A stretch of DNA of 64,000 nucleotides from Loripinus fragilis (Eukaryota; Mollusca; Bivalvia; Lucinida; Lucinidae). Under the pieces are notes generated by a model. That model was not told the origin of the DNA. It did not search any database and saw only the letters and a program-made list of their open reading frames with translations. How positions within the stretch are numbered: position 1 is the first letter of the stretch; each line of letters begins with the position of its first letter. The DNA is taken from NCBI GenBank assembly GCA_964019695.1, contig CAXHUL010000503.1, positions 1,426,001 through 1,490,000 on the forward strand, in the 5' to 3' direction. A program made the translations under genes and the position numbers. Shown piece by piece: positions 10,088 to 21,234 of the stretch.

Positions 10088-11342
10088 TCCTTTTCAAGAT
10101 GATTGCAAAACTTGAATGGACACAAAATAATGCATACCAAAACAAAGACACAGAACCCCACAAACAATGGGAATTGAGAAGTACATTAACAAAAACGCAA
10201 CATCAGAACCACCACCTTAGAACGGACAGCAACCTAAGCCACCGTGTGGCTTAAACCCTTTTGAAGTTTGAAGCACTCTCAAAGTGAGTACATGTTTATA
10301 AATAAGACCTCAGGGTTCATGCTACCGATCGCCATTGTCGCCAAATGCGAAGAAAAAATAAATTTGGCTAAAAAATATGAATTTGGTGACAACTATTGGT
10401 GAAAGAAAAATTGCAGGCGAAATTTTTTGTCTGGCGTCTGAACGTCTCCTCCGGCTTAAAATCATTGCCTCGTGCCGCTTAATGGTCATTAATGTATATC
10501 TTAATTGTCAATTAACGCCCCAATTATCAACCACATAATTCTGTAGCTGATCGAGTCAAACCTGGACACACGCTGCGAGCCTGCGTCGATCAGCACGCAC
10601 TTTTAACAGCTGCTACCGGTAAAGGTCAGAATGACAGACCATAATATACAAGATGTCATACCCTGCATGAAATAAACTGCACCATCACCATGACATCTTT
10701 GCTTATTGTGGTCAATAATAATAGTCATTAGCTTTCTGAATCTGTAACTTTTAACACGGATTCTAAATCATGTTGAAAAGACCGCCGCATCGCCGTCATG
10801 AGCCTACCACAGCTTTTGATAGAACAATTTGATACTTGCCTTCACAATATAGACACATTGAACATATGCATGAAGGATTTTGGTTAAAGAAAAGTTTTTT
10901 GACAAAATGACAGCTATGAAAACTTAGAAAATTTTCTGATATAAGCTGATTTTCTGATATAAGCTTTGATATATTGAACTTTCAGGTGTGAACATTTTTG
11001 TGTATTTGATCTTAACAAATGTTCCAGATTGCAAGCTTTAAAGATCATTTGCACAGATTCTACTGGAATCTTCTTTGCAAAACTAAGGTCTGCTGGTTTG
11101 AGCTATCACTTGCCAAAACTAAGTATTTTCACTGACCCTTACTGTGCGGTGGGTATCTAATAAGCATTGCTTATTGAATTTTTTTCATTGCAATTGAAAT
11201 TGTTCGATATTGCACAACGATGAGCACAAAAAGATGCGAAACATAAGAAATTGCTAAACTTATTGTGCATAGTATATATCTGGGCTCTACAGCTCAAGGT
11301 TTATCAGCATGAAATAATTCCATGCTTTTATTTTTATTGCAG
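10088..11342. other. no feature seen
   Basis: No long frame or clear repeat. The last 20 bp (ttttatttttattgcag) form a splice acceptor for the exon at 11343. Confidence 0.4.
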
Positions 11343-11494
11343 CATACCTGAGGAAACCCAAGTGGCCAAGTAACCCAGCGAAGGATCCAACGGTGGGGGA
11401 TAACTGGGTCGGAAACTGTCTTCAGGATTTGAGGAACTTGGTGAAGGACAGACCAGCAAGTGAAAACCTTGCTATAGTATCAGATGAAGTGTAG
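11343..11494 (+). CDS. probable terminal coding exon of an unrecognised gene
   Basis: A strong acceptor (polypyrimidine then tattgcag) precedes a frame of about 49 codons that includes PKWPSNPAKDPTVGDNWVGN and, further on, CLQDLRNLVKD, ending in ...IVSDEV and TAG at 11492. The composition is unlike the surrounding AT-rich DNA and looks like real protein. I do not recognise the family. No donor is needed because it ends in a stop, so it would be the last exon of a plus-strand gene whose upstream exons I cannot place; the array region at 2.6-7.7 kb is a candidate only by position. Codon phase at the acceptor is 2 nt into a codon (ca|tac). Confidence 0.5.
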
Positions 11495-11921
11495 ACTCTA
11501 CTAGGCTTACATAGGATGTGAAGAGTAGACAAAGAATTAATCATTTCTATCCATCAACCTTGATAGGGTAAAGGTTATGTGATATGAGATTGTTTTATGT
11601 TCTTACCAGAGGGCATATTCTCCTTATAAGCGGAGTGCTTAATTGATTGTTTACACTATGCTGATTTCTCGAATATCAAGTGCTGCTATTTTCGTTATCA
11701 ATGTACATTCATTGCATGGTTTCTAAACATTGTGGAACCTATACTTCTACCACGACCTCTGATTATGACCTTCGATTCATTCGATGCATTTACAGTTACA
11801 GTCAGGCCTCAAAGCCTTTTATGGGAGTACAATTGCCTGGCATCATCAAAAAGCTACAGAATTTAAAACAGTTATACATACTTTACATATGCATATTGTT
11901 CTATGGTACTTTAGACTCAAA
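11495..11921 (+). other. possible 3' UTR, otherwise no feature
   Basis: Follows the stop at 11494. No clear AATAAA is seen nearby. Confidence 0.25.
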
Positions 11922-12505
11922 ATAGATTTACAGATCAGTGGATTTACCTGTATGCACTAAGACAGACCACACTTCATTGTTTTCTAATATGAAAATAACT
12001 TTTGGATCAAATGGATTTATAGATCAGTGGATTAACTCTTATGCACTAAGACAGATCAACTTTCAATGTGTTCTAATATGATCCTTACTATAGAATCAAA
12101 TGAATTTATAGTTCAGTGGATTAACACTTATGCACTTAGACAGACCGATTTCAATATGTTCTAATATGATCCTTACTAAAGAATCAAATGAATTTATAGT
12201 TCAGTGGATTAACTCTTATGCACTAAGACAGATCAACTTTCAATGTGTTCAAATATGATCCTTACTATAGAATCAAATGAATTTATAGTTCAGTGGATTA
12301 ACACTTATGCACTAAGACAGACCGATTTCATTATGTTCTAATATGATCCTTACTATAGAATCAAATGAATTTATAGACCAGTGGATTAACTCTTATGCAC
12401 TAAGACAGATCAACTATCAATGTGTTCTAATATGATCCTTACTAAAGAATCAAATGGATTTATAGACCAGTGGATTAACTCTTATGCACAAAGACAGATC
12501 AAACT
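11922..12505 (+). repeat. tandem array, about 86-92 bp unit, 7 copies
   Basis: The marker 'cagtggatt' occurs near 11937, 12022, 12114, 12202, 12294, 12379 and 12466. Copies alternate between 'attaacacttatgcac' and 'attaactcttatgcac', suggesting a dimer was amplified. Non-coding. Confidence 0.9.
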
Positions 12506-12539
12506 TAAATTGGGCCTTGACACAAGTAAACCTGACTGT

Positions 12540-12744
12540 TGTACAGTTGAACCTGTGTAAAACAGCCACTCAAAATTAGACAAAGATCTTAATGACAAAT
12601 GGTAGCTTAATGAAGGTCGAAATTATTGCAGAATGCTCCCCTAGGAGCTTTCTGCAATACTTTCACCTGCATTAAGCATAATTGGTCTTCAAACTAATTT
12701 ATGGCCATTTTGTGACTGGCTGTTTTACACAGGTTTTACAGTAC
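12540..12744. mobile_element. family C element, copy 2
   Basis: Ends tgtacagttgaacctg and caggttttacagta; arms contain 'cagccactcaaaa'. It starts some 35 bp after the tandem array. Confidence 0.8.
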
Positions 12745-14145
12745 TAGAACAATAAAGACTCAGACCAGCCTATGCTTTAGGGCAGCCTGTTCAGTGCCTT
12801 TGTTATTCACTATAATTTCTAAACTGACTCCATGCAAAATTTAAATACCCTATCTGGCCTCTGAATCACAGCAGTGTTATTTGAGTCTGACCTTATTAAA
12901 GTTGAACCATTTCTGAATATAAAATGAAACCTTTCGTGTCTCAAAGTATATAATGGATCAAGCCCCCAGAGAAGAGTAAACCAGGGTTGGCACAGGCTTG
13001 AAAAGTGCTTGAAATAGAGAGACTTTCTTGAAAAGTCCTGAAAATTTTGCCTGGAAAAGTACTTGTAAATCACCCTGAGATCTTGAAAGAATACTTGAAT
13101 TATACTTGAATTATACTATTTTCAGTAGGACTTAACACTGTGGATAGAGAAATAAATCAGTATAAAATTGTTGTGCCGTAATTTGTGCGGCATGTGCTAC
13201 ACCAATTAAAGGCACAACAATTTTATACTATTTTTGGTCTGATACTAATGTCTTTGTTATATCGGAAGTAGAATTTATGTAAATCAGTTTTTTTTATCAT
13301 AAACTTGTAGTCCTTAAAAACCATAATATTATATAGGATTGTCTTTCTGAAGTCCTTGAATTTTACACAATATTGCCTGTATGAACCCTGGTGGACTCAA
13401 AAATTATTTTTTTAGATATATTGAACAAAGCAAAATGTTGTGTGTACTCAGAAGAACCTTCTCAGACAAAGCATATGTTGTGTGTACTCAAACACGGCCA
13501 GAACTTCTGGTTTCCAGGAAAGTTTTTTTTTTAATTAGTAGAAAAACTAGGATCATGCAGGCAGGGGGTCAATATTTTTTGTATTGTTCGTAGATTAACT
13601 CTTTGCCTACAGGGTAATCTTTTTAGTCATCTGCTGATTTTTTTTAATTCTTTAAAGCTGCATAGTCTGTAGCTTTGAACGTTTTTCGAAAAATTTTCTT
13701 TTCTTTTTAAATAATTTGTAAAAATTGAATTAAGTTATGTTTTCACAATAAATATGTTCAGTACAGCTGAAAACTGCACGGAAAAGTGAATTATCTTATA
13801 AAAACAGGTGTTTTTCTCTTGTAAGTAATTATTTGCGTCCCTCCAATAATTCTAGACTGTTGATTTTTAACATAAATGCTCTTGTTTTGATTGTGATAAT
13901 TTGTTAAGATTTATGAAAATGGTAAAATCTTTATGTGAATTTGAGTATTTTTACTGTATTCTTCAAAAATAGAAACTTTTCTTCAAAAATAAAAGATCAA
14001 AAGTTACAGGCTATGCAGCTTTAAGGGCAGCCATATTAAAAAGTGTGAAACAGTTTGAATCCAGATCTGGTATGACAAAATGTTGGCCCTGAATTGGTTC
14101 CAAATTATTTGTAAAGGTTACCAGTAGATGACACAGTAAAGAGTA
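12745..14145. other. no gene seen; contains one perfect hairpin
   Basis: AT-rich. Short frames here are not supported. The hairpin at 13159 is listed separately. Confidence 0.4.
13159..13229. repeat. perfect 19-bp inverted repeat (71-bp hairpin)
   Basis: agtataaaattgttgtgcc (13159-13177) and its exact reverse complement (13211-13229) enclose 33 bp that hold a smaller stem (gtgcggcatgtgc). It could be a miniature transposon. Confidence 0.85.
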
Positions 14146-14305
14146 AATGCTTTACTATATATTCTCTAGATATTAGGACAGATAGACCTGTGCAAAACAC
14201 ATTAAACCAGATTCCGAAGTAGCAGCTTTACTATATATTCTCTAGATATTAGGACAGATAGACCTGAGCAAAAACACATAAAACCAGATTTTGAAGTAGC
14301 AGCCT
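14146..14305 (+). repeat. tandem duplication, two copies of about 75 bp
   Basis: The segment 'gctttactatatattctcta ... gaagtagcag' occurs twice in a row with a few base changes. Confidence 0.85.
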
Positions 14306-14394
14306 GATCCAGATTTATACTATTTTAACTTTCTGCAAACTTTATTATAAAGTCTAATAGTTAGAGGAAATAAGATAGTGCTTTATTGTAGAAA

Positions 14395-14605
14395 ATTGTT
14401 GTAATTTACAAGCTTTTAGTTAAGACTGGGTATAAAAAAATGATTTTCTTATTTCTTAACCAAAACCTATGTTTTTGTACTCAAAAGAACTGTCTCAATG
14501 ACACTTTGAGCACCCAAAACATATATTTAAACTGATGGGTATTAAAATATTTACAATTTTATGCTCAAAAATCTCAAAAATTGTGTTTATTCAAACCTAT
14601 GGATT
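14395..14605. mobile_element. family D hairpin element, copy 1
   Basis: Core tactcaaaagaactgtctca then 'ctttgagcacccaaaacata'; flanks 'ttatttcttaaccaaaacc' and 'aaactgatgggtattaaaat' fit other copies of the family. Confidence 0.7.
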
Positions 14606-14612
14606 TATATTT

Positions 14613-14850
14613 GAGCCATGACATGTGATTTCCAACAATGTGGCATTTTGACATGTGTAGACTCAGACAAGCCTGTGCAGCCTCCCACTAAGCTTAGAAA
14701 CGCCAAATGCTGTTCCGTGAGTAGGTTAACACTCAAAGAATATTCAAGCGACTAGCAAAGGCTCTGATCAGACTGCGCATATGCGCAGGCTGGTCTGAGC
14801 CTTTGCTGATCACTTATTTTACTTTGTTGGAAATCTCATGTCGCGGCTCA
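14613..14850. mobile_element. family A element, copy 3
   Basis: gagccatgacatgtgatttc to aaatctcatgtcgcggctca. It sits between two family D copies. Confidence 0.85.
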
Positions 14851-14894
14851 TTTGTTATTATGAAGAAATATTGCAGGACTTGAGATAATTTTAT

Positions 14895-15105
14895 TAATAT
14901 TTTGTGAATATATGCAGGACTTTAGTTAAGAATGTGTATTGAAAAAAAAATCTTATTTTCTCAACTGAAACACATGTTTTGAGTACTCAAAAGAACCATC
15001 TCAATGAGATAGTTCTTTTGAGCACCCAAAACATGTGAGAACTGAGGGGTAAGCAAATATTAACAATTTTACATTATTTTTTTTTATCTAAACCGGTGTA
15101 TATGT
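14895..15105. mobile_element. family D hairpin element, copy 2
   Basis: Strong palindrome: gtactcaaaagaaccatctc / gagatagttcttttgagcac. Same orientation as copy 1. Confidence 0.75.
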
Positions 15106-15894
15106 ATTTAATATTGCTATGCTTTTTCATTTGAAAAAAAAAACTTGATTTTTTATAAGTTGTGAGTTTGTAAAATAATTTTTGTCAGATTCTTTAATCA
15201 TTCATTATTGTCATTAAGATTTCTGGCCCAGAAGTTATACAATTTTTTCATGCTCATATTAAGCGTATAATTAATCATGCTTATAAGTGTTACAATGCCA
15301 ATAATTGTTAGCATTTTAACATTTATGAGCAAGATAAATACATCTAAGAGTTTGAAAGCAAGAATATCTTGCTTTTTATTAGCAGTTAAAAGTTCTTCTC
15401 AGTTGAAGTGAGCATGAAAAAGTTTTATAACGGAGTTCTGATCATGCTGAATAATGCATGCTTTACATCTTTCCCTAATTTGTGTCATTTTAAAATGCTG
15501 GATTCAATTTATTGGCATGTTTTTTTTTACAAACAAGGAAAGTGGAAAAGGTGTGGATCTGGATCAGCTAGGTCTCTGACACCATCTGAACTTGATCTAC
15601 ACTGTTTTCAAGATATGATTTATTGGGAGTTAGTGTTAATAACAGTTCATGTGATTTTTATACTTGATATCTTATTTTTCAAAAATCATTGCCTAGTAAT
15701 GTGGTTGCCAATAGGTTGTACCCAAATCAGGACAGATAAAATGTTAGTCAAGATCTGGATCCAAACTGTTTGACACTGTAAAGGTTTGTTGTAAAATCTG
15801 ATATTGGAAAAAATTACAGAAAAATCACCCAGTAGGTAAAGAGTCATTCTTTAAACTTGCATTTGTAGTGACCCTGTGTGTCTAGAGATGTAAG
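15106..15894. other. no supported gene
   Basis: A 121-codon open frame starts at 15408 but overlaps a family E hairpin (gtggatctggatcagctag) and has no family signature; I treat it as chance. Confidence 0.4.
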
Positions 15895-16210
15895 GTTTTG
15901 TCTGACATGGCTACTTTCAGTGTGTGAACAGTGAAGGTATTGATGAGACTGTACATTTGTGCAGGCTTGTCTGAATCTCCATTGCAGCAACCCAGTGGGT
16001 TGTAAGATATAAGCTTTCGTCTGACGTTGCTACTTTCTGTGTGTGAACAGTGAAGATATTGATGAGACTGTACATTTGTGCAGGCTTGTCTGAATCTCCA
16101 TTGCAGTAACCTAGTGGGCCTAGAGATGTACGTTTTTGTCTGACATTGCTACTTCGGTGTGTGACCAGTGAAAGTATTGATGAGACTACATTATATAGAA
16201 GTCTAATAGG
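15895..16210 (+). repeat. tandem array, 119-bp unit, 3 copies
   Basis: The start 'tctgacatggctacttt' and variants recur at 15901, 16020 and 16139. A minus-strand open frame through the array is a by-product. Confidence 0.85.
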
Positions 16211-16304
16211 CCTATCAGTGCAGGTCTGAGCCTCCATTGCTTGACTATAATGTGATAATATCCAAAAGTTTCTGTTCTTGCTCACTTTTGTTTGTTAATT
16301 GATT

Positions 16305-16542
16305 TGAACCATGACATGAGATTTCCAACAATGTGGTATGTGCGTTCAGCAAAGGCTCAGACCAGCCTGCGCATACCCGCAGACTGATCAGAGCCTTTAC
16401 TTGTCGCTCGAATATCCTATGAGTGTTAAGCTACTGACTAAACACCGTTTGAGGTTTCCAAGCCTAAAAGGAGGCTGCACAGGCTCGTCTGAGTCTACAC
16501 TTGTCAAAATGCCACATGATTGGAAATCACATGTCGTGGCTC
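16305..16542. mobile_element. family A element, copy 4 (opposite internal orientation)
   Basis: gaaccatgacatgagatttc to atcacatgtcgtggctc. The interior runs reverse to copies 1-3 (core 'cagaccagcctgcgcatac' near the left end). Confidence 0.85.
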
Positions 16543-16640
16543 TATTATTGATTTACACCATGGAATTTTATATACATTGAATTAAAAAAACATTTAAACC
16601 TCAAATTTGAACTCATATTGTTTGAAATACTCACTCATTT

Positions 16641-16878
16641 GAGCCGCAACATGTGATTTCCAACAATGTGCGCATTTGGACAAGTCTAGACTCAGACTAG
16701 CCTCTGCAGCCTCCTTTTGAGCTCAGGAACTCCAAATGGTGCTCAGTCTGTAGCTTAACAATCATAGAATACTCAAGTGACTAGCAAAGGCTCTGATCAG
16801 ACTGTGCGTATGCACAGGCTGATCTGAGGCTTTGCTGGTGGCGCATACCACATTGTTGGAAATCTCATGCACTGGCTC
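16641..16878. mobile_element. family A element, copy 5
   Basis: gagccgcaacatgtgatttc to aaatctcatgcactggctc, only about 100 bp from copy 4 and in the opposite orientation. Confidence 0.85.
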
Positions 16879-17029
16879 GTTTTTGACACAATAGATTCAA
16901 TTAAAGAACAAGACCTACATATGAACTATTTTTTATTGATGCATCTACAGTGTATAAAAATGTTATGTGACAAACATATGTTTGATAGGAAAAATACCTG
17001 ATAATAAACATTTTGGGGATTATATACTT

Positions 17030-17175
17030 GAGCCGCGACATGAGATTTCCAACAATGTGGTATGTGCGACCAGCAAAGGCTCAGACCAGCCTGCACAAAC
17101 GGGCAGTCTGATCAGACCCTTTGCTAGTCTTTTAAGTATTCTATGAGTGTTAAGCTACTGACTGAACACCATTTG
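17030..17175. mobile_element. family A element, copy 6 (truncated)
   Basis: Starts gagccgcgacatgagatttc and stops abruptly at 'ctgactgaacaccattt', where S1 SINE sequence begins, so the SINE or a deletion removed its right half. Confidence 0.85.
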
Positions 17176-17181
17176 TTTTTG

Positions 17182-17244
17182 TTTTGTTTGATTTGATTCA
17201 TTAGGTCCCATCAACAATCTTTCAGTTAAACAGGGACGGGTCTA
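17182..17244 (-). mobile_element. SINE S1 3' fragment, reverse orientation
   Basis: ttttgtttgatttgattc followed by 'cccatcaacaatctttcag' and 'ttaaacagggacgggtc', the S1 tail on the minus strand. Confidence 0.75.
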
Positions 17245-17479
17245 CTGTAAATAAATAAGAGTATCATATTTTCTCGTTATTTCCAACTGATAGATCTGAA
17301 CAAACAGTATAAACCTAGATCAGCAGGATTCTGAAGGAGCAGACTAATCAGGGTTTGTACTATTTGCCATTCTCACTTTTTACAGACTTTGTCACACACA
17401 AAAAAATGATAAGAAGATCGATGCCTAATATTTGGAGGAAATATTCTAGCTTTATGTGCAATTACTGTAATTTACATTT

Positions 17480-17708
17480 GAACCACAACATGAGATTTCC
17501 ATCAATAGGGTATGTGTGACCAGCAAGGGCTCCGATCAGCCTGCACATATGCGTAGTCAGATCAGAGTCTTTCCTAGTTGCTTGAATATTTTATGATTCA
17601 TAGGCTACAGAGCAAACATCATTTTGAGTTTCTAAGTTTAAATGGAGGCTTCACAACCTCGTCCGAAATGTCAAAATGTCACATTGTTGGAAATCATGTC
17701 GTGGCTTA
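17480..17708. mobile_element. family A element, copy 7
   Basis: gaaccacaacatgagatttc to gttggaaatcatgtcgtggc. More diverged than its neighbours. Confidence 0.8.
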
Positions 17709-18237
17709 GTTGTCATTTTCTATGCATTATAAATACAAACAAGATCATGCATCTTCTCGCCTTCTATTATATTCCTCAATTGACACTGGATATATGACCA
17801 AAAAATCCACAATCACATGCAAAGCTCCAGAGTTATTTGCCCATTTTACACTATGACGCTACACTTTTTCGAAGTGTCAACAGGCGGATATTGAAAGCAG
17901 ACATGAGTAGCTAAATTTTGAGGATACTTTCATCCTATCTAACGATGGGTGTACTTTTGACTTAGAAAATCGAGGCCATACACCAGCCTATGTAGGGTTA
18001 ACTCATCGCCACCACTGAGCCGACTTTTAAAGACCAACTCCATAGCATTGGCGTAGCTCCGATTAAGCAGTATAAGCACGTGCGGAATAAAAGTAGCAAC
18101 ACTGAAGGGAGCTCACCTTATGTGGTAAAAGTGATCTTTCACACCTTAAGGAACTGCTCTTAAAGGAAAGAATTCGCTCCCTCTGGGAGCAAATTCTTTC
18201 CTTCAGAGAAGTTCCCATTTTGAAAAGGTACGTACTT
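17709..18237. other. no gene; short palindrome at 18168-18215
   Basis: 'aaggaaagaattcgctccct' is mirrored by 'gagcaaattctttccttca', a hairpin of about 20 bp. Nothing else recognised. Confidence 0.4.
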
Positions 18238-18370
18238 GTAAGTAAGTAAGTAAGTAAGTAAAGACTTTATTTAAAGAGGGTTACTACATTTAGCAAATAC
18301 ATACGAGCACAATGTAACAGCTAATCTTCCTTGTAGAGAATCACTGCTTGATACAGTAGTCTCCCTTTGA
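18238..18370 (-). mobile_element. LINE 3' end fragment (same family as the LINE at 37.8 kb)
   Basis: Read on the minus strand it gives 'ctctttaaataaagacttta' followed by a (CTTA)n tail, identical in layout to the 3' end of the LINE at 40.3 kb. The upstream part (ggaagattagctgttac on the minus strand) also matches that LINE's 3' UTR. Confidence 0.75.
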
Positions 18371-18599
18371 TGTGCGTAACTTTTTCAGCGTTCTGGCTAC
18401 GCCATTGCATAGCAGCGATGGGTTATCATAACTCCCTCTGCCGGTCATTTGCCCACACTATTGCATGTCCCCAAATGTTGTTTTCACACCGCACCTTGCA
18501 AGGTATGCAAGTGATGGGCTGCCGTGTTACAGTTAATCATTTAGTCTACCTCACAGGTCACGCCACGAGAAGTGGCTGTATTTGGTGTACCTAATGAGT

Positions 18600-19620
18600 C
18601 AAGTAATTATTTTTAGTCTGACTAAAAATATTTTTAGTCCAACCAAAATTATATATGGGTGTCACATATATAAATATACGCCCTACCATAAATGATTTTC
18701 AGTCTCACGTATTTATTCTATGTCAAACTGAAACTTATTTTACCAGAATTAATTTTAGTCTGACGTTAAATAATAGTGCAACTCAAAAGAATGATTTTAG
18801 TCATTATTAATTATTTTAAGTTGGAATGAAATTAATTATAGCTCGACGTAAATTAATGATGATGCGAGTGAAAATACTTATGGTTGGTAGTATATGTATT
18901 TCCGTCGCAGCCGATGATTATTTTTTGTGGTACTTAAAATAGTTTTAGCCTGACCGTAAATTTTTACTTTTGATCCTTTCAGTACACCTGCCGAATGTAA
19001 TGGGTTAAAAGGAAGATTTACCGTCCGACTAAAATTATTTAAAGTCTGATGAAAATTAATTTTAGTCCCACCAAAATTATATATAGGTGTCACGTATATA
19101 AATATACGCCCTACCATAATTGCTTTTCAGTCTCACGTATTTATTCTATGACGAACTGAAAAGTATCTTATCTGACCAAATTAATTTAAGTCCAATGTAA
19201 AATGATATTGGTGCAACTCTAAAGATAGGCCACAAAAATTATATATAGGTGTCACGTATATAAATAAACGTCCTACCATAACTGATTTTTAGTTTCACAT
19301 ATTAATTTTATGTCGCAATGAAACTTATTTTAGTCTGATCAAAATTAATTTTAGCGTGACGTAAAAGCAATTCTAGTCCAACATAAAATAAATATGGTGA
19401 GACTCAAAAGAATGATTTTAGTCGACACATTAATATTTCAAGTTGGACTGAAATTAATTTCGGTTGGACTTATATTGATTAAAGTCAAACGTAAACTAAT
19501 TATGGTGTGACTGAATATATTAATGGTTGGACTATTTATATTTCCGTTTCACCTATAATATTTTAGTGGGACTAAACACAATTTTAGTCAGATGGTAATT
19601 CTTATACTTTTGACCCATTT
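18600..19620. repeat. AT-rich interspersed array built on TTTTAGTC motifs
   Basis: Short words such as ttttagtctgac, ttttagtccaac and aattaattttagt recur every few tens of bases on both strands. A larger block (attatatatrggtgtcac, then 'atacgccctaccataa') appears at about 18650, 19075 and 19235. Non-coding. Confidence 0.7.
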
Positions 19621-19720
19621 GGTACAAAATAATATGGACAATAAAAATACATGTGTCAATAAAGTATTTATACTTAATCAAGATTATTGTTCATCTTCAA
19701 GTTCCCCTCCATCAGTTGAA

Positions 19721-19786
19721 CATATGTTTTGGGTGCTCAAAAGGACATTCTCCTTGAGAAAACTCTTAAGAGCACACACAATTTAT
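19721..19786. mobile_element. family D hairpin, short copy
   Basis: atgttttgggtgctcaaaag then 'cttgagaaaactcttaagag'. One arm is degraded. Confidence 0.6.
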
Positions 19787-19872
19787 GATTTTGTTGGACG
19801 ATAGGAAAATTAGAATTGATTTCGCCCCTTTATCCTGAGGCCTGAATTTCTTGTCTATCAGAACAGAATCAT

Positions 19873-19930
19873 TTCTAGTACTCAAAAGAATCATCTCATT
19901 GAGACGGCTCTCATGAGTACACACAAAGTA
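19873..19930. mobile_element. family D hairpin, short copy
   Basis: agtactcaaaagaatcatct / gagacggctctcatgagtac. Close to the previous copy. Confidence 0.6.
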
Positions 19931-20022
19931 CATTATGTTTATCACTGCGCATCACTTTTAACCAACTGATAGTTCTAGATAAATTAATACTCTGGTCTTA
20001 AACTTGTGATTATCATCATCTG

Positions 20023-20259
20023 GGCCTCGTCGCGAGAAAACCTGTCTACAGGGTCTCCGACAAAGCGAGTTTCAAACCAATCTCCTCAGCTACAGAGACT
20101 AGCTAGAAAATGGAAAATTCACCTGTAGCAAGTACACGTATGCTTCTTTCCAAAAAGCTAACAACAAAGGGGCTGATCAGACTGCGCGTATGCACAGGCT
20201 GGTCTGCGCCTGTGTTATTCGCAAACCCCCGAAGACAGATTTTCTCGCATCATGGCCCA
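20023..20259. mobile_element. family B element, copy 2
   Basis: gggcctcgtcgcgagaaaac to cagattttctcgcatcatgg; contains the pair 'tgagtttcaaaccaatctcc' / 'agctacagagactagc'. Confidence 0.85.
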
Positions 20260-21162
20260 TTTATTCAATTTGTCACCAGTTCCGAAATATACTGTTCAAC
20301 AATAGTTTAGCACGGATTTTAATACGATGCCCCTCTTTGAATGAACATGAAACATTTTTTTTTGGTGTAGTCAACATGAATTTATGTTTTTTCGTGTCCG
20401 CCAGCAAAAAGGTAACCTGGTTAGGCGTCAGTGGATTAACGTTAAATTTGATATCATGTGCATGTAAAGGATACACGGCCACATGGGAACATCGGAAATT
20501 ATAACGTTAAGCAAAAGGTTCTTAAAGATGAAAACTGTTAAAAACGTCAGAGTTTGATACCCGTTTATATCTCTTTTTACCGTTCCATTATGGCGTTTAA
20601 ATAATCAAGCGGTCAAGTAATCTTAATGGTGCTTGAGTGACACAAGCACACGGAACATTTCTGTTAGTTGATTCTCTGGAAACGTCTTTAGATAGCGTTA
20701 CCGCTTACATTTAGCCTAAACTTCAGATTGAGTTAAACACCCAGATACAACATTTTATAAACTTCCCTTACCCTTAATTGTATTGCCACTCTTTTGGCTT
20801 CCTCTTAAACACAAAAACCCTTTCAATTAACCCTTAAAGCGTCAAGCGCAACAAAAGTTGTCTGTTTTTCTCGTCTGCTGAAATGTTTAAGGAGCCTCTA
20901 TGGCAAACAGTTTGGACCCAGATCAAGCTGCTTCTATAGGAGCAGTCTGATCCGGGTCCACCCTCTTTGCTTCTATACTTAAATACATCAGTAATGTTAG
21001 GCAATTAATTTTTTGCAGCAGACGACTTCAGCAGACGTCATTTTTAGATGCATTTTTTCTTGGCGCTTTAAAAGCTAAGCCTGTCTACATAACGAAAACA
21101 GTACTGTTGTTTTTGACTTGTAAACGTCGATATAGCAACAACGTTAGTTGTTTTCAAGGCCC
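20260..21162. other. no supported gene; one family E hairpin at 20905-20990
   Basis: The hairpin is 'gacccagatcaagctgctt' / 'agcagtctgatccgggtcc'. Small overlapping frames on both strands near 20.2-20.5 kb have no family signature. Confidence 0.4.
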
Positions 21163-21234
21163 ACATATGTGCAGGCTGGTCTGAGCCTTTGCTGGTCGCA
21201 CATACCACAATGTTGGAAATCTCACGCGTGGCTC
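21163..21234. mobile_element. family A element, right-end fragment
   Basis: Only the last 70 bp: 'acatatgtgcaggctggtc' through 'ttggaaatctcacgcgtggc'. Confidence 0.75.

Noticed and set aside
9655..10254. Two open frames starting MAQWLEHW
   Set aside because: Both start in the tRNA-like part of the TRIM LTRs and are identical only because the LTRs are; no protein family.
15408..15773. 121-codon plus-strand frame
   Set aside because: Low-complexity AT-rich start, overlaps a family E hairpin, no homology recognised.
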